This document shows positions 17,255 to 26,466 of a DNA stretch of 64,000 nucleotides, one piece after another. A program made the translations under genes and the position numbers. The notes below the pieces were generated by a model. That model was not told where the DNA came from and searched no databases. It was given only the letters and a program-made list of their open reading frames with translations. The first letter of the stretch is position 1. Every line of letters starts with the position of its first letter. The DNA lies in assembly GCF_001274895.1 (NCBI RefSeq), contig NZ_CP006841.1:372001-436000 (forward strand), given 5' to 3'. The DNA is from Corynebacterium lactis RW2-5 (lineage in GTDB: Bacteria; Actinomycetota; Actinomycetes; Mycobacteriales; Mycobacteriaceae).

Positions 17255-18324
17255 TACCTATGGCGCAGGATCGGCAAGAGTGTCAGCCAATGCATTGGTA
17301 CCGGCGTGCGGCGCGGAAGAAGTGGGCGATAATCGCGCTGATTGCTTTGGTGCTGGCCATGGCGTCGCTTGCGGACTTTCTGCTCGGAGGTGGCAGCATG
17401 CCCGCGCGTGATGTTCTGTATACGCTGCTGCACCCAACCAGCGCTCGGCCCATTGACCATCAGATTGTTTTTGAGATCCGGCTTCCCATGACGGTAACTG
17501 CGGTACTCATCGGAGTGGCGTTGGCTGCAGCGGGCTCACAGATGCAGACTATTTTGGGAAATCCGCTGGCTGAGCCGTACACCTTAGGCGTGTCCGCTGC
17601 AGCGGGCTTCGGTGCAGCTCTTGCTGTGGTTACGGGTTTTGCGTCGGAAGGGCTTGGCGCAGTTTTTGGTATGGCCGGAACCGCGTGGGTTTTCGCGATG
17701 CTGGCGTGTGCCGCAATCTTGATTTTCTCGCGGTTCCGCGGCCCCGGTGTGGAAGGCATGATTTTGCTTGGTATTGCCATCGTGTTCTTCTTCGATGCGC
17801 TGCTGGCACTAATGCAGTACTTGGCATCAGAAACGCAGCTTGAACAGGTGGTGTTCTGGACCATGGGCAGCCTGACTCGTGCCAATTGGGTCCAGATTGG
17901 CCTGCTCGCGGTGATAACTGTGTTTGGTCTGCTCTTCTTCTATAGGAATGCATGGTCGCTGACTGCGTTTCGAATGGGCGATGACCGTGCCCGCTCCCTC
18001 GGCATTGACGTCGCTAGAATGCGTGCATTAACGCTGGTTGTGGTTTCTTTTATGGCCGCCACCGCAGTGTCGATGGCCGGCACGATTGGCTTTATCGGCC
18101 TGGTGGGCCCGCATGTGGCGCGACTGCTGGTGGGGGAGGAACAACGATATTTTCTCACCGCGTCGGCGCTTACAGGGGCTCTGCTCCTGGTTGCGGCATC
18201 GGCAGTGTCGAAGGCGATTCAGCCCGGCGTGATTTTGCCCGTGGGGATCATCACCGCGATTGTGGGCGTGCCGGTTTTCGTCGCCATTATTGCAGGGCAA
18301 AGGAGGGAAGCGTGGGCAGGTTAG
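17251..18324 (+). CDS. FecCD-family ABC permease
   Basis: A 357-residue permease with about ten helices. Family marks: RLPMTVTAVLIGVALAAAGSQMQTILGNPLAEPYTLGVSAAAGFGAAL, WTMGSL, and MAGTIGFIGLVGPHVARLLVGEEQRYFLTASALTGALLL, the loop that contacts the ATPase. Start GTG 17251 overlaps the preceding stop (GTGA); ATG 17260 is an alternative. Forms the membrane channel (as a homodimer, since only one permease gene is present). Confidence 0.9.
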   Translation: MIPMAQDRQECQPMHWYRRAARKKWAIIALIALVLAMASLADFLLGGGSMPARDVLYTLLHPTSARPIDHQIVFEIRLPMTVTAVLIGVALAAAGSQMQTILGNPLAEPYTLGVSAAAGFGAALAVVTGFASEGLGAVFGMAGTAWVFAMLACAAILIFSRFRGPGVEGMILLGIAIVFFFDALLALMQYLASETQLEQVVFWTMGSLTRANWVQIGLLAVITVFGLLFFYRNAWSLTAFRMGDDRARSLGIDVARMRALTLVVVSFMAATAVSMAGTIGFIGLVGPHVARLLVGEEQRYFLTASALTGALLLVAASAVSKAIQPGVILPVGIITAIVGVPVFVAIIAGQRREAWAG

Positions 18325-19148
18325 GTACTTGTAGTTCGGATCTTGCCGACAAGGGGGTAGACACCGGCGAAACTAGGGACAAAAGAGCTGCTCATGCTCG
18401 CAGCAGAGTCAGCTGTCAGGCACGCGGTGTGACCTTTTCCTATGGGAACCGGAAAATCCTAGACCAGGTAGATATTGGACCGCTGGCGCCGGGCAGTGTG
18501 ACCGCGCTCGTAGGCCCCAACGGGACTGGTAAATCGACTCTGCTCAGGTGCCTTGCCGGATTGGAATCTTGCACTGGCGAAGTCGCCATGGATTCCGTGC
18601 TTTACCTGCCCCAAGATCCACCGCCACTGAGTTCTTTGACTGTGTATGAGAGTGTGCTGCTAGCTAGACAGCAATCGTTTTCGGGATTTGCGGGGCTGCG
18701 TATCAGTTCAAAAGTGCGTGCCGACGTCGAGGAGACCCTCGACCAACTAGGACTAAGCGTGTTGGCCTCTCGGATGATGTCGCAGCTTTCCGGCGGGCAA
18801 CGGCAATTGGTGAGCTTCGCGCAGGCCGTCGTCAGGCGTCCAGAGGTCTTGCTTCTCGACGAGCCCACCAGCGCCCTCGATCTGCGCAATCAGCTGATGC
18901 TTCTGGAACAGGTCCAAAAAAATGCCCGGCAGCTGCCATGTGCTGTTGTCATGACATTGCACGATCTTGCCCAGGCAGCTCGATTTTGCAGTCAGGTGCT
19001 GGTGATGTCGAAAGGGCGGATATACAGTCAGGGCAAACCGGAGGAGGTTATCACCGATCAGATGCTGCGTGAGGTCTATCAAGTGCATGGCTCTGTGTTA
19101 TCGACAGCTGACGGCGGCCTGGCTGTCGAGGTAGGGGAGGCGATTTAG
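18312..19148 (+). CDS. FecE-like ABC ATPase
   Basis: A 278-residue ATPase of the same importer: Walker A GPNGTGKST (68-76), signature LSGGQRQ (about 158), Walker B VLLLDEPTSALD (about 180), H-loop MTLHDLAQAARFC. A strong ribosome-binding site (AAAGGAGGG, about 18299-18307) precedes GTG 18312, which lies inside the permease 3' end (13-base overlap). The first 34 residues are basic and family-unlike. Confidence 0.9.
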   Translation: MGRLGTCSSDLADKGVDTGETRDKRAAHARSRVSCQARGVTFSYGNRKILDQVDIGPLAPGSVTALVGPNGTGKSTLLRCLAGLESCTGEVAMDSVLYLPQDPPPLSSLTVYESVLLARQQSFSGFAGLRISSKVRADVEETLDQLGLSVLASRMMSQLSGGQRQLVSFAQAVVRRPEVLLLDEPTSALDLRNQLMLLEQVQKNARQLPCAVVMTLHDLAQAARFCSQVLVMSKGRIYSQGKPEEVITDQMLREVYQVHGSVLSTADGGLAVEVGEAI

Positions 19149-19373
19149 GTTTTGTTTCCCACGGGGGCGGGGCGGTAGCTCGGCTAGCAAAGGGATCCTG
19201 TAGTGATGCCCCCCCCTGCTCGCGCTGGCACTAACAGGCAGCGATGCTCACTAAAAACACGTCATTGTACTGCCTTTTGTTGGGTGTGGTGGTCGCGGGC
19301 ATAAAATAACCCCGGTCCTTCGGCGATAAGCCGAAATATGAAGTTTCGAGAATGCGTGATGAGGAGTGCCCCA

Positions 19374-20738
19374 GTGGAATACAGCGTTTTTGATTTGTTG
19401 ATGGACGTGGGGCTGATCTCCGTCCTGCTCATTGTGGGAACGTTCATGCGCCGACACTTCAGATGGTTTCGTAATCTGCTGATTCCCGCGCCGATTACCG
19501 CAGGCCTGCTCGGCCTGTTGCTCGGACCGGAGGTGCTGGGAATCATGCCATTCTCATCTGCCCTCGGTAGCTACTCCACGCTGCTCATCGCGGTGGTATT
19601 CGCTGCCATGCCGTATTCGATGACTTTTGCCTCTCGAGATATTTCCAAAGCGAAGAACATGTGGGCGTACTCAGCTGCGATGTTTTTAGGGCAGTGGGGC
19701 ATTTTCGTCCTTCTCGGCATACTGGTATTCGCGCCGCTGTTCGGTACTGATGACTGGTTCGGGATGATTCTTCCCGTCGGTTTCGTCGGTGGCTTTGGTA
19801 CTGCGGCAGCTGTCGGTGGCGCACTGGATTCCATCGGTATCCAGGAAGCCGCATCCCTGGGCTTTACCGCCGCTACGGTTGGAACGCTGGCTGCGATTGT
19901 GGGCGGAATCATCTTCGCAAACTGGGGTATCAAAACAGGCCGCACTTCTACTCTTCCGGAGAAGCTGCCATGGGAGCTGCGCTCGGGTGAGATTACGAAG
20001 AAATCTAGGCAGCCGTCAATTGGTAATGCGACGACCAATCCATCCTCCATTGAACCGTTAGCTCTGCATGCGGGTTTCATCGCGGTGACGGTGACCATCG
20101 CATACATTATCCAGCAGTTGATTCAGGATTATTTTGAGAACGTCTCCATCCCGCTGTTCGCTCTGTCTTTCGTGGTTGGCATTGGTGGCCGTATCTTCCT
20201 CAACATCATTAGGCGGCCGGAGTACCTAGATCCCACGACTGTGAGGTCTATCTCTGGCGCATCTACGGATTTCCTCATCGCCTTCGGTGTGGCCTCGATT
20301 GTGCCGACCGCAGTAGCTAGCTACTGGGTTCCGTTGCTTATCCTGTTTGCCCTGGGGGTGGTGTATTGCACGCTGTTCTTCTTCGTGGCTTCACCACTCT
20401 TCTTCGGCGAAAAGTGGCTAGAGCGTGGCATCTTTGGCTGGGGATGGTCAACTGCTGCGGTGGCAACTGGTATCGCGCTTTTGAAGATTGTCGACCCGGA
20501 GCTAAAGTCCGGTGCCCTGAACGAATACGGCATCGCATATGTGGGCTACGCGCCGATTGAAATTGCCGTCAATATTTTCGCGCCAATTGCCGTCATCGCA
20601 GGTTTCACGCTGGGTTTCGGTGCGATTACTACGGTTGCCGCAGTGGTGATTTTCTTGATTCCGTTCTTCCTCGGTTGGCGGCCGGGTAGGGGAGAAAGGG
20701 GCGTTAGGAAGGGTAGAACAGCTGCTGCCAACGCTTAA
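19374..20738 (+). CDS. GltS-like sodium/glutamate symporter
   Basis: A polytopic protein (about 11 helices) resembling bacterial glutamate:Na+ symporters: DVGLISVLLIVGTFMRRHFRWFRNLLIPAPITAGLLGLLLGPE, GFVGGFGTAAAVGGAL (glycine-rich re-entrant segment) and GWSTAAVATGIALLK, the second glycine-rich loop. The best start is GTG 19374, with GAGGAG seven bases upstream; the frame extends to 19338. Substrate (glutamate or another dicarboxylate) is not proven from sequence. The 225 bases upstream hold a promoter region with no clear operator. Confidence 0.8.
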   Translation: MEYSVFDLLMDVGLISVLLIVGTFMRRHFRWFRNLLIPAPITAGLLGLLLGPEVLGIMPFSSALGSYSTLLIAVVFAAMPYSMTFASRDISKAKNMWAYSAAMFLGQWGIFVLLGILVFAPLFGTDDWFGMILPVGFVGGFGTAAAVGGALDSIGIQEAASLGFTAATVGTLAAIVGGIIFANWGIKTGRTSTLPEKLPWELRSGEITKKSRQPSIGNATTNPSSIEPLALHAGFIAVTVTIAYIIQQLIQDYFENVSIPLFALSFVVGIGGRIFLNIIRRPEYLDPTTVRSISGASTDFLIAFGVASIVPTAVASYWVPLLILFALGVVYCTLFFFVASPLFFGEKWLERGIFGWGWSTAAVATGIALLKIVDPELKSGALNEYGIAYVGYAPIEIAVNIFAPIAVIAGFTLGFGAITTVAAVVIFLIPFFLGWRPGRGERGVRKGRTAAANA

Positions 20739-20936
20739 GTCGCGCTCGTTTCCACAAGCCGGGTCATCCAGCTGCATACCACCCCGTTACGCATTCGCCC
20801 CCCAAGGTTCCGCTTGTCATGGGGCGTATTAAACAACGGAAAACAGCGCAGGTAGCCAAGCGGGGCAACTATCGCAAAGCGACCTCATGACCAGGCGAAA
20901 GAAGGGGCAAAGGGCCTGCTAATGAGGTAAACGCCT

Positions 20937-21911
20937 CTAGTAGTAGAAGGGAAACTCGTCCCAGTTCGGGTCGCGCTTTTCCAGGAAGGCCTCCTTGCCC
21001 TCAACGGCCTCATCTGTCATGTAGGCCAGGCGCGTTGCTTCACCTGCGAAGACTTGCTGGCCCATGAGGCCGTCGTCGGTGAGGTTGAAGGCGAACTTCA
21101 GCATGCGCTGCGCAGTTGGGGACTTGCCGTTGATCATGCGGCCCCACTCGACGGCGACGTCCTCCAGTTCGCCGTGATCGGCGACCTCGTTAACGGCGCC
21201 CATGCGGTGCATCGTCTCAGCATCGTAGGAGCGGCCGAGAAAGAAAATCTCGCGGGCGAACTTCTGGCCGACCTGCTTTGCCAGGTACGCCGAGCCGTAT
21301 CCGGCGTCGAAGGATCCGACGTCGGCGTCGGTCTGCTTGAAGCGGGCTTCTTGGCGCGACGCCAGGGTCAGGTCGCATACCACGTGCAGGGAGTGACCGC
21401 CGCCGGCAGCCCAACCGTTGACCACGGCAATGACAACCTTGGGCATGGTGCGAATCAGGCGCTGCACTTCCAGGATGTGGAGGCGTCCGCCCTCGACTTT
21501 CGCACGCGCCTCATCGACGCTGGAGGCGTCGGCATGCACTACGTCGGAGTCGTGTGAGGTGGCGTACTGGTAGCCCGAGCGGCCACGAATGCGCTGGTCA
21601 CCGCCGGAGCAGAATGCCCAGCCGCCGTCCTTCGGCGAGGGGCCGTTGCCGGTCAGCAGCACCACGCCCACGTCCGGTGTGCGGCGCGCGTGATCGAGGG
21701 CGCGGTAGAGCTCGTCGACTGTGTGCGGGCGGAATGCGTTGCGAACCTCCGGGCGGTCAAAGGCAATGCGCACGATGCCGTTGACACGGCCCTCGCCGGC
21801 GTGGCGGTGGTAAGTGATGTCTGTTAGGTTCTCGAAGCCATCGACGGTCTTCCACTGCTCGGGACGGAATGGATTGTCGGTGGAGTATTCACGGTTTTCG
21901 GTGTGTGCCAT
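20937..21911 (-). CDS. menB: 1,4-dihydroxy-2-naphthoyl-CoA synthase MenB
   Basis: A 324-residue crotonase-fold enzyme of menaquinone synthesis; it closes the second ring of the naphthoquinone from O-succinylbenzoyl-CoA. Visible motifs: GGWAFCSGGDQ (oxyanion hole), VNGWAAGGGHSLHVVCDLTLAS, and DADVGSFDAGYGSAYLAKQVGQKFAREIFFLGR, the MenB-specific stretch with the catalytic aspartate. The end DPNWDEFPFYY is also conserved in MenB. It lies divergent from menC with 86 bases between the starts. Confidence 0.96.
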   Translation of the reverse strand: MAHTENREYSTDNPFRPEQWKTVDGFENLTDITYHRHAGEGRVNGIVRIAFDRPEVRNAFRPHTVDELYRALDHARRTPDVGVVLLTGNGPSPKDGGWAFCSGGDQRIRGRSGYQYATSHDSDVVHADASSVDEARAKVEGGRLHILEVQRLIRTMPKVVIAVVNGWAAGGGHSLHVVCDLTLASRQEARFKQTDADVGSFDAGYGSAYLAKQVGQKFAREIFFLGRSYDAETMHRMGAVNEVADHGELEDVAVEWGRMINGKSPTAQRMLKFAFNLTDDGLMGQQVFAGEATRLAYMTDEAVEGKEAFLEKRDPNWDEFPFYY

Positions 21912-21997
21912 GTGTTTTAGTGTGCCACGTGTTTGGCGTTACTTTGGGTGGCGCGACCGGCGCACCCCAATCCGCCGCTGCCTCTAGCATGAGAGTT

Positions 21998-23023
21998 ATG
22001 TCCGCCAACGCCAACAATCCCTCCAGCCTCACGCCGAAGCCCTCCCTCGACGACATCCTCTCCCGCGCTCACGTCGTCGCGCTTCCGATGGCTGTGAAGT
22101 TCCGCGGTGTCACTACCCGCGAGGCCCTCCTAATCGACGGCCCCGCCGGATGGGGCGAGTTTGCCCCCTTCCTCGAATACGATGCCCGAGAGTCTGCCAC
22201 GTGGCTGCGCTCGGCTATCGAGTGCGCCTATTTTGGCCTGCCCACTCCGCTTCGCGATTCGGTCGAGGTCAATGCCACCATTCCTTCGGTATCGCCGGGT
22301 GAGGTTCGCAACGTCGTAAAGCGCTACCCGGGCTGCCGCACTTTCAAGGTCAAGGTTGCGGAGCGTGGTCAATTGCTTGCCGACGACATCTCCCGCGTCC
22401 ACGCCGTGCGCGTAGCGGTGCGGGATCTCTACGGGATTGAGCCGGTTATTCGCGTTGATGCGAACCGTGGGTGGAGCGTGGCCGAGGCGATTCGCGCAGC
22501 TCACGAGTTAGGCGAGTTGGAGTACATGGAGCAGCCCGTGGCAAGCGTTGCGGAGCTGCGCCAGGTTCGCGATGCCGTGGGGGATTTCTGCCGGGTGGCG
22601 GCGGATGAGTCGATACGCAGGGCGGACGATCCGTACCTGGTCGTGCGGGAGAAAGCTGCGGACGTCGGCGTGATGAAGGTCGCGCCGCTTGGCGGTCCGC
22701 GGCGCCTGCTGCGCCTGGCGGGGGAGTTGTCGTTGGACGTCACGGTCGCCAGTGCCTTGGACACCGGGGTGGGGATTGCGGCGGGGCTGTACACGGCGGC
22801 GGCGCTGCCTGCGACTGCGACGCAGCCCATGCCCGCCGCAGCTGGTCTGGCCACGTCCTCGCTGTTTGTGGAGGATGTTATCGAGCCGCGCCCCCTCGTC
22901 GATGGCCGCCTTCCGGTGGCGAATCCTGTTCCGGACCCCGCACGCCTGGCGGAGCTCGCTGCGAGCCACGAGCGCCGCGATTGGTGGTTCGAGCGCGTGC
23001 GTCAGTGCTATCCGTTCCTGTAG
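21998..23023 (+). CDS. menC: o-Succinylbenzoate synthase MenC
   Basis: A 341-residue enolase-superfamily enzyme making o-succinylbenzoate from SHCHC. Catalytic features: TFKVKVAE (first lysine), VIRVDANRGWSVAEA (metal Asp), YMEQPV (metal Glu), VAADESIRR (metal Asp) and VMKVAPLGG (second lysine). The start is ATG 21998; TAGCAT about ten bases upstream suggests a leaderless message. The longer frame to 21869 overlaps menB and is not family-like. Confidence 0.93.
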   Translation: MSANANNPSSLTPKPSLDDILSRAHVVALPMAVKFRGVTTREALLIDGPAGWGEFAPFLEYDARESATWLRSAIECAYFGLPTPLRDSVEVNATIPSVSPGEVRNVVKRYPGCRTFKVKVAERGQLLADDISRVHAVRVAVRDLYGIEPVIRVDANRGWSVAEAIRAAHELGELEYMEQPVASVAELRQVRDAVGDFCRVAADESIRRADDPYLVVREKAADVGVMKVAPLGGPRRLLRLAGELSLDVTVASALDTGVGIAAGLYTAAALPATATQPMPAAAGLATSSLFVEDVIEPRPLVDGRLPVANPVPDPARLAELAASHERRDWWFERVRQCYPFL

Positions 23024-23040
23024 GACAGCCCCTAGGGAAG

Positions 23041-23074
23041 GTTTAGGAATTTTTCTTTTGAGGGTTCCCTAAAC
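23041..23074. repeat. Inverted repeat upstream of the MFS gene
   Basis: GTTTAGG (23041-23047) and CCTAAAC (23068-23074) face each other across 20 bases; a longer match with mismatches (GGGAA / TTCCC) is nested. It lies before the promoter of the leader ORF and MFS gene; may be an operator or the menC terminator. Confidence 0.4.
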
Positions 23075-23097
23075 AACGTTCATGCCTTAGTGTTTGT

Positions 23098-23175
23098 ATG
23101 ACTACGCAACAATGCAGTGAGTTGGGTGGGTTTTCAGCCGTGCAACCGCACTTAGCCCCAGGAGGGCCACCATGA
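23098..23175 (+). CDS. Possible 25-codon leader ORF coupled to the MFS gene
   Basis: ATG 23098 opens a 25-codon frame whose TGA (23173-23175) overlaps the ATG of the MFS gene (ATGA). A -10-like TAGTGT lies about five bases upstream, so it could be translated from a leaderless message. It encodes MTTQQCSELGG... and contains the MFS Shine-Dalgarno within its last codons. Such coupling is known in mycobacteria, but whether this one is translated is unknown. Confidence 0.35.
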   Translation: MTTQQCSELGGFSAVQPHLAPGGPP

Positions 23176-24464
23176 CAAACACGCTAAACCGGCCAAGCAC
23201 GCGAACGCGGCCAGTCCGGCCAGACGAACCAACAGCGCCGAACGCGTCGACCATGTTCAGCGTCTTGCAGGGCCCCACCTTTAGAAAGCTCTTTGCGGCC
23301 CAGGTTATCGCACTAGTCGGAACCGGTCTCCTCACAGTCGCCCTCGGACTCCTGGCCTTCGACATCGCAGGGGATGCGGCAGGCGCGGTCCTCGGCACGG
23401 CCCTGACGATCAAGATGGTCGCCTACGTCGGACTTTCCCCGGTGATCTCCGCAGTCGCCGCCCGCATCCCGCGCAAGCCCCTGCTTATCGGCGCCGACCT
23501 CGTGCGCGTCGGCATTGCCGCCTGCCTGCCGTTTGTCACACAAACCTGGCAGATTTACGTTCTGATCTTTATCCTCCAATCCGCCTCCGCCGCTTTCACT
23601 CCGGCCTTCCAGTCAACGATCCCCGCGATCCTGCCGGAGGAGCGCGACTACACCAAGGCCCTGTCGCTGTCCCGCCTCGCTTACGACCTGGAATCCGTCG
23701 TAAGCCCAATGCTGGCGGCAGCCCTGCTGACGGTGATGAGTTTCCATAATCTCTTCGTCGGCACCGCTCTCGGCTTCGCAGCTTCTGCGCTTCTTGTGGC
23801 CCGAACTGTCCTGCCTGCCGCTCCAATGCGCGCCGAGTCTCCGTTCCGCGAGCGCCTGACCTGCGGTGTTCGCCTCATGTTCGGCCTCCGGGAGCTGCGC
23901 GGGATCCAGGGCATCAACCTCGCCGTCGCCGCTGTGCAGTCGATGGTGATCGTTAACACCGTGGTCCTCGTGCGCGACTACCTCGACCGCCCGCAGTCGG
24001 ACGTCGCGGTGCTGCTTGGCGCGTTTGGTGCCGGCTCGATGCTGGTGGCGCTCGCGATGCCGCGGCTATCGCGCACGTTCCGCGACTTCCGCATGATGCT
24101 CGCCGGGGCCACCGCCGCCGTCGCGCTGTTGGGCGTGTTTGGGCTCGCCGTCCCTTCGCTTGCCGACGCCCCCTCGGCCCCAACCGCCACCACCTCCTGG
24201 GCGTTGGTGCTGGTTGCCTGGCTTGTTCTCGGTGCTGCGGTGTCGTTGATGCTGACACCATTGTCGAACGTCATTGCCGGTGCAAGTACCGAGTCGACCC
24301 GTCCGGCACTGTTTGCGGCGCAGTTTTCGCTGTCGCACGCGTGCTTCCTCATTACCTACCCGCTGGCTGGTCTGGCGGGCTCAGTGCTGGGACTTTCGGC
24401 GACGTGCGCAATTTTGGTGGGTGTCGGTGCCCTTGGCGTCGCAATTGCCGCACGAAATCGGTAA
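23172..24464 (+). CDS. MFS transporter, EntS/NreB-like
   Basis: A 430-residue protein with 12 predicted helices. After a 35-residue basic N-terminus come FRKLFAAQVIALVGTGLLTVALGLLAFDIAG and VGLSPVISAVAARIPRKPLLIGADLVRVGIAACLPF, the MFS motif region seen in the MFS_3 (enterobactin exporter-like) group. AGGAGG five bases before the ATG. Substrate unknown; an efflux role is likely. It stands between menC and menD, which is where many corynebacteria carry an MFS gene. A very long hairpin follows. Confidence 0.85.
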   Translation: MTNTLNRPSTRTRPVRPDEPTAPNASTMFSVLQGPTFRKLFAAQVIALVGTGLLTVALGLLAFDIAGDAAGAVLGTALTIKMVAYVGLSPVISAVAARIPRKPLLIGADLVRVGIAACLPFVTQTWQIYVLIFILQSASAAFTPAFQSTIPAILPEERDYTKALSLSRLAYDLESVVSPMLAAALLTVMSFHNLFVGTALGFAASALLVARTVLPAAPMRAESPFRERLTCGVRLMFGLRELRGIQGINLAVAAVQSMVIVNTVVLVRDYLDRPQSDVAVLLGAFGAGSMLVALAMPRLSRTFRDFRMMLAGATAAVALLGVFGLAVPSLADAPSAPTATTSWALVLVAWLVLGAAVSLMLTPLSNVIAGASTESTRPALFAAQFSLSHACFLITYPLAGLAGSVLGLSATCAILVGVGALGVAIAARNR

Positions 24465-24504
24465 GCACCGTCCTCACCGCCCACGTCGCCCGCGCTGCCC
24501 ACAA

Positions 24505-24572
24505 TTTTTGCCAGCTTTTTGTAGGAAGTAGCGCCAAAAATCGGGTTACTTCCTACAAAAAGCTGGCAAAAA
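24505..24572. terminator. 26-bp perfect hairpin, bidirectional terminator-like
   Basis: 24505-24530 and 24547-24572 are exact reverse complements over 26 bases, with a 16-base loop. The arms start with T5G and end with CA5, so a T-tract exists on both strands. It lies between the MFS gene and menD. Its length is above that of a normal intrinsic terminator. Confidence 0.8.
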
Positions 24573-24621
24573 GTGAATGAGGAGAGGGGGACTCCCGAGT
24601 AGGCGCAGTAGCCTATGAAAT

Positions 24622-26415
24622 GTGAACGAAAACCAGGAAACGTCTAACCAGGCAGACTTCAACCAGTCCACCTCTCAGCAGTTCCCCTCGGAGGTAACGG
24701 CAGCCCTTATCGTCGATGAGCTGGTCCGCCTCGGAACCGTCGATGCTGTGGTGTGCCCGGGGTCCCGCTCGGCACCGCTGGCCCGCGCACTGGTTCAGGC
24801 CGCCGACGCGGCCCGTCTGCGTCTGCACGTGCGCATTGATGAGCGCTCCGCAGCCTTCCTCGCCCTGGGCCTGGCGTCGCAGACGCGCCGAATCACCCCG
24901 ATTATTACGACCTCGGGCACGGCCGTCGCCAACTTGGCCCCCGCTATGGTGGAGGCCACCGCGTCCGGTATCCCGCTGCTGGCCCTGACCGCGGACCGTC
25001 CCGCGCACTACCGCGGCACCGGAGCAAACCAGACCATCGTGCAGGATCGACTCTTCGCAGATGCCTCCGTCGTGGAGTTTGACCTGGACGGCACCCACGA
25101 GGTCACCGCCGCCGTCGCCGCGCAGATTCGCGCACGCGTCGATCGCCTGGCCGCCGCGATGCTCGGCGGGGTCGATGCTTTCTCGGGGGCGGGGCACCTC
25201 AATGTCCGCTTCGTCGAGCCGCTCGTGCCTAACGACGACCACGTCGCCGCCATCCCCGAAGGCCGCGCAGACGGAGGTCCCTGGACTCGCATCGGCGCAG
25301 GTGAGGTCGGTTTGGACAGCGCCATTGCGGCCAATGCTCCGGCAGTCGCAACAATCGACCTTTCCCGCCGCACTCTCGTGATCGCGGGCTCGAACGCCCC
25401 ACACCTGCCCGCCCTGGAGGATGTCCCGACCATTGCGGAGCCGAACTCGTATGCTCCCGCAGTGCCGGTGCATCCGCTGGCGGCTGGTACCTTCGCGCAG
25501 ATCCCTCCGGAGCAAATCGTGCTGGTTGGCCGTCCGACGCTGCACCGTGGCATCGCCAAGCTGCTGGCGAACCCAGACATCGAGCTGACGGTAGTGGCGC
25601 CCGCCGCAAACCACGGCTCCGGCGCGGAGTATCCGGACGTGACAGGCAATGCCCGTGCCGTCGTAAAGCAGGTAAAAGCAGTGGGCGAGCAGGACCCGCA
25701 GTGGCTGAAGATTTGCGAGGCGGCGAGCGAACTGGCGGTCAACGCGGTGCGTCAGACGCTCACCGAGTCGATTGAGGCTGACGAGCCGCTGACCGGCTTC
25801 CACGTGGCGGCGGCGCTGACCGACAGCCTGCGCACCGGCGATAACGTGGTGCTGGGGGCGTCGAACCCGGTGCGTGACGTCTCCTACACGGGACTTCCGT
25901 TTCCCGGTGTGAACACCTACGCTGGGCGCGGCGCAGCGGGCATCGACGGTACGGTCGCGACGGCAATTGGCGTGGCGCTGGCCTCCGACCGGACGCATGC
26001 CGACGACATCCGTCCCCCGCGCACCCTGGCACTCATGGGCGATCTTGCTTTCCAGCATGACTCGGCGGCGCTCGCGATTGGTCCGGGGGAGCCGCGGCCG
26101 GAGAACCTCACGATTGTTGTGGCCAACGATGGGGGAGGCGGGATCTTCGAGACGCTAGAGGCCGGGGTGCCTGCGCTGCGCGGCAGCTTCGAACGAATCT
26201 TCGGCACCCCGCAGGACGTGGACTTCTCCGCGCTGTGCGACGCCTACGGCGTCGACTACGTCCACGTGGACCGACTGCCGGACCTGCTGGCGCAGCTGCA
26301 CCCGGACACCGACGTGGAAGGAATCCGCGTCGTGGAGGTGCGGACTACCCGCGCGACGCGTCGGCAGCTGCACGCGAAGCTGGCCTACAATTCTCAGTTG
26401 GATAACGCCAGCTAA
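24622..26415 (+). CDS. menD: 2-succinyl-5-enolpyruvyl-6-hydroxy-3-cyclohexene-1-carboxylate synthase MenD
   Basis: A 597-residue thiamin-diphosphate enzyme that joins isochorismate and 2-oxoglutarate (SEPHCHC synthase). Marks: VVCPGSRSAPLA at the start of the PYR domain, the catalytic-Glu region VRIDERSAAFLALGLA, TTSGTAVANLAPAMVEA, LTADRPAHYRGTGANQTIVQDRLF, and the ThDP motif GDLAFQHD...VVANDGGGGIFETLE. The start is GTG 24622; no ribosome-binding site, and TAGCCTAT a short way upstream suggests a leaderless message. Part of the block menD-DUF3592-mgtA-menG. Confidence 0.96.
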   Translation: MNENQETSNQADFNQSTSQQFPSEVTAALIVDELVRLGTVDAVVCPGSRSAPLARALVQAADAARLRLHVRIDERSAAFLALGLASQTRRITPIITTSGTAVANLAPAMVEATASGIPLLALTADRPAHYRGTGANQTIVQDRLFADASVVEFDLDGTHEVTAAVAAQIRARVDRLAAAMLGGVDAFSGAGHLNVRFVEPLVPNDDHVAAIPEGRADGGPWTRIGAGEVGLDSAIAANAPAVATIDLSRRTLVIAGSNAPHLPALEDVPTIAEPNSYAPAVPVHPLAAGTFAQIPPEQIVLVGRPTLHRGIAKLLANPDIELTVVAPAANHGSGAEYPDVTGNARAVVKQVKAVGEQDPQWLKICEAASELAVNAVRQTLTESIEADEPLTGFHVAAALTDSLRTGDNVVLGASNPVRDVSYTGLPFPGVNTYAGRGAAGIDGTVATAIGVALASDRTHADDIRPPRTLALMGDLAFQHDSAALAIGPGEPRPENLTIVVANDGGGGIFETLEAGVPALRGSFERIFGTPQDVDFSALCDAYGVDYVHVDRLPDLLAQLHPDTDVEGIRVVEVRTTRATRRQLHAKLAYNSQLDNAS

Positions 26416-26466
26416 GGCGTGCCCGCTAAAGAATCGACTGTGAAGACTTAAGGAGGGAGGAACGAG

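Noticed and set aside
16052..19148. The FecBCD operon at 16-19 kb as the coelichelin importer
   Set aside because: No DtxR box was seen in front of it, it is 14 kb from the cluster, and the cluster has its own binding protein, permeases and ATPase behind DtxR boxes.
24613..26058. A 481-codon minus-strand frame opposite menD
   Set aside because: menD is complete and unmistakable on the plus strand; the antisense product is Gly/Arg-rich without domains.
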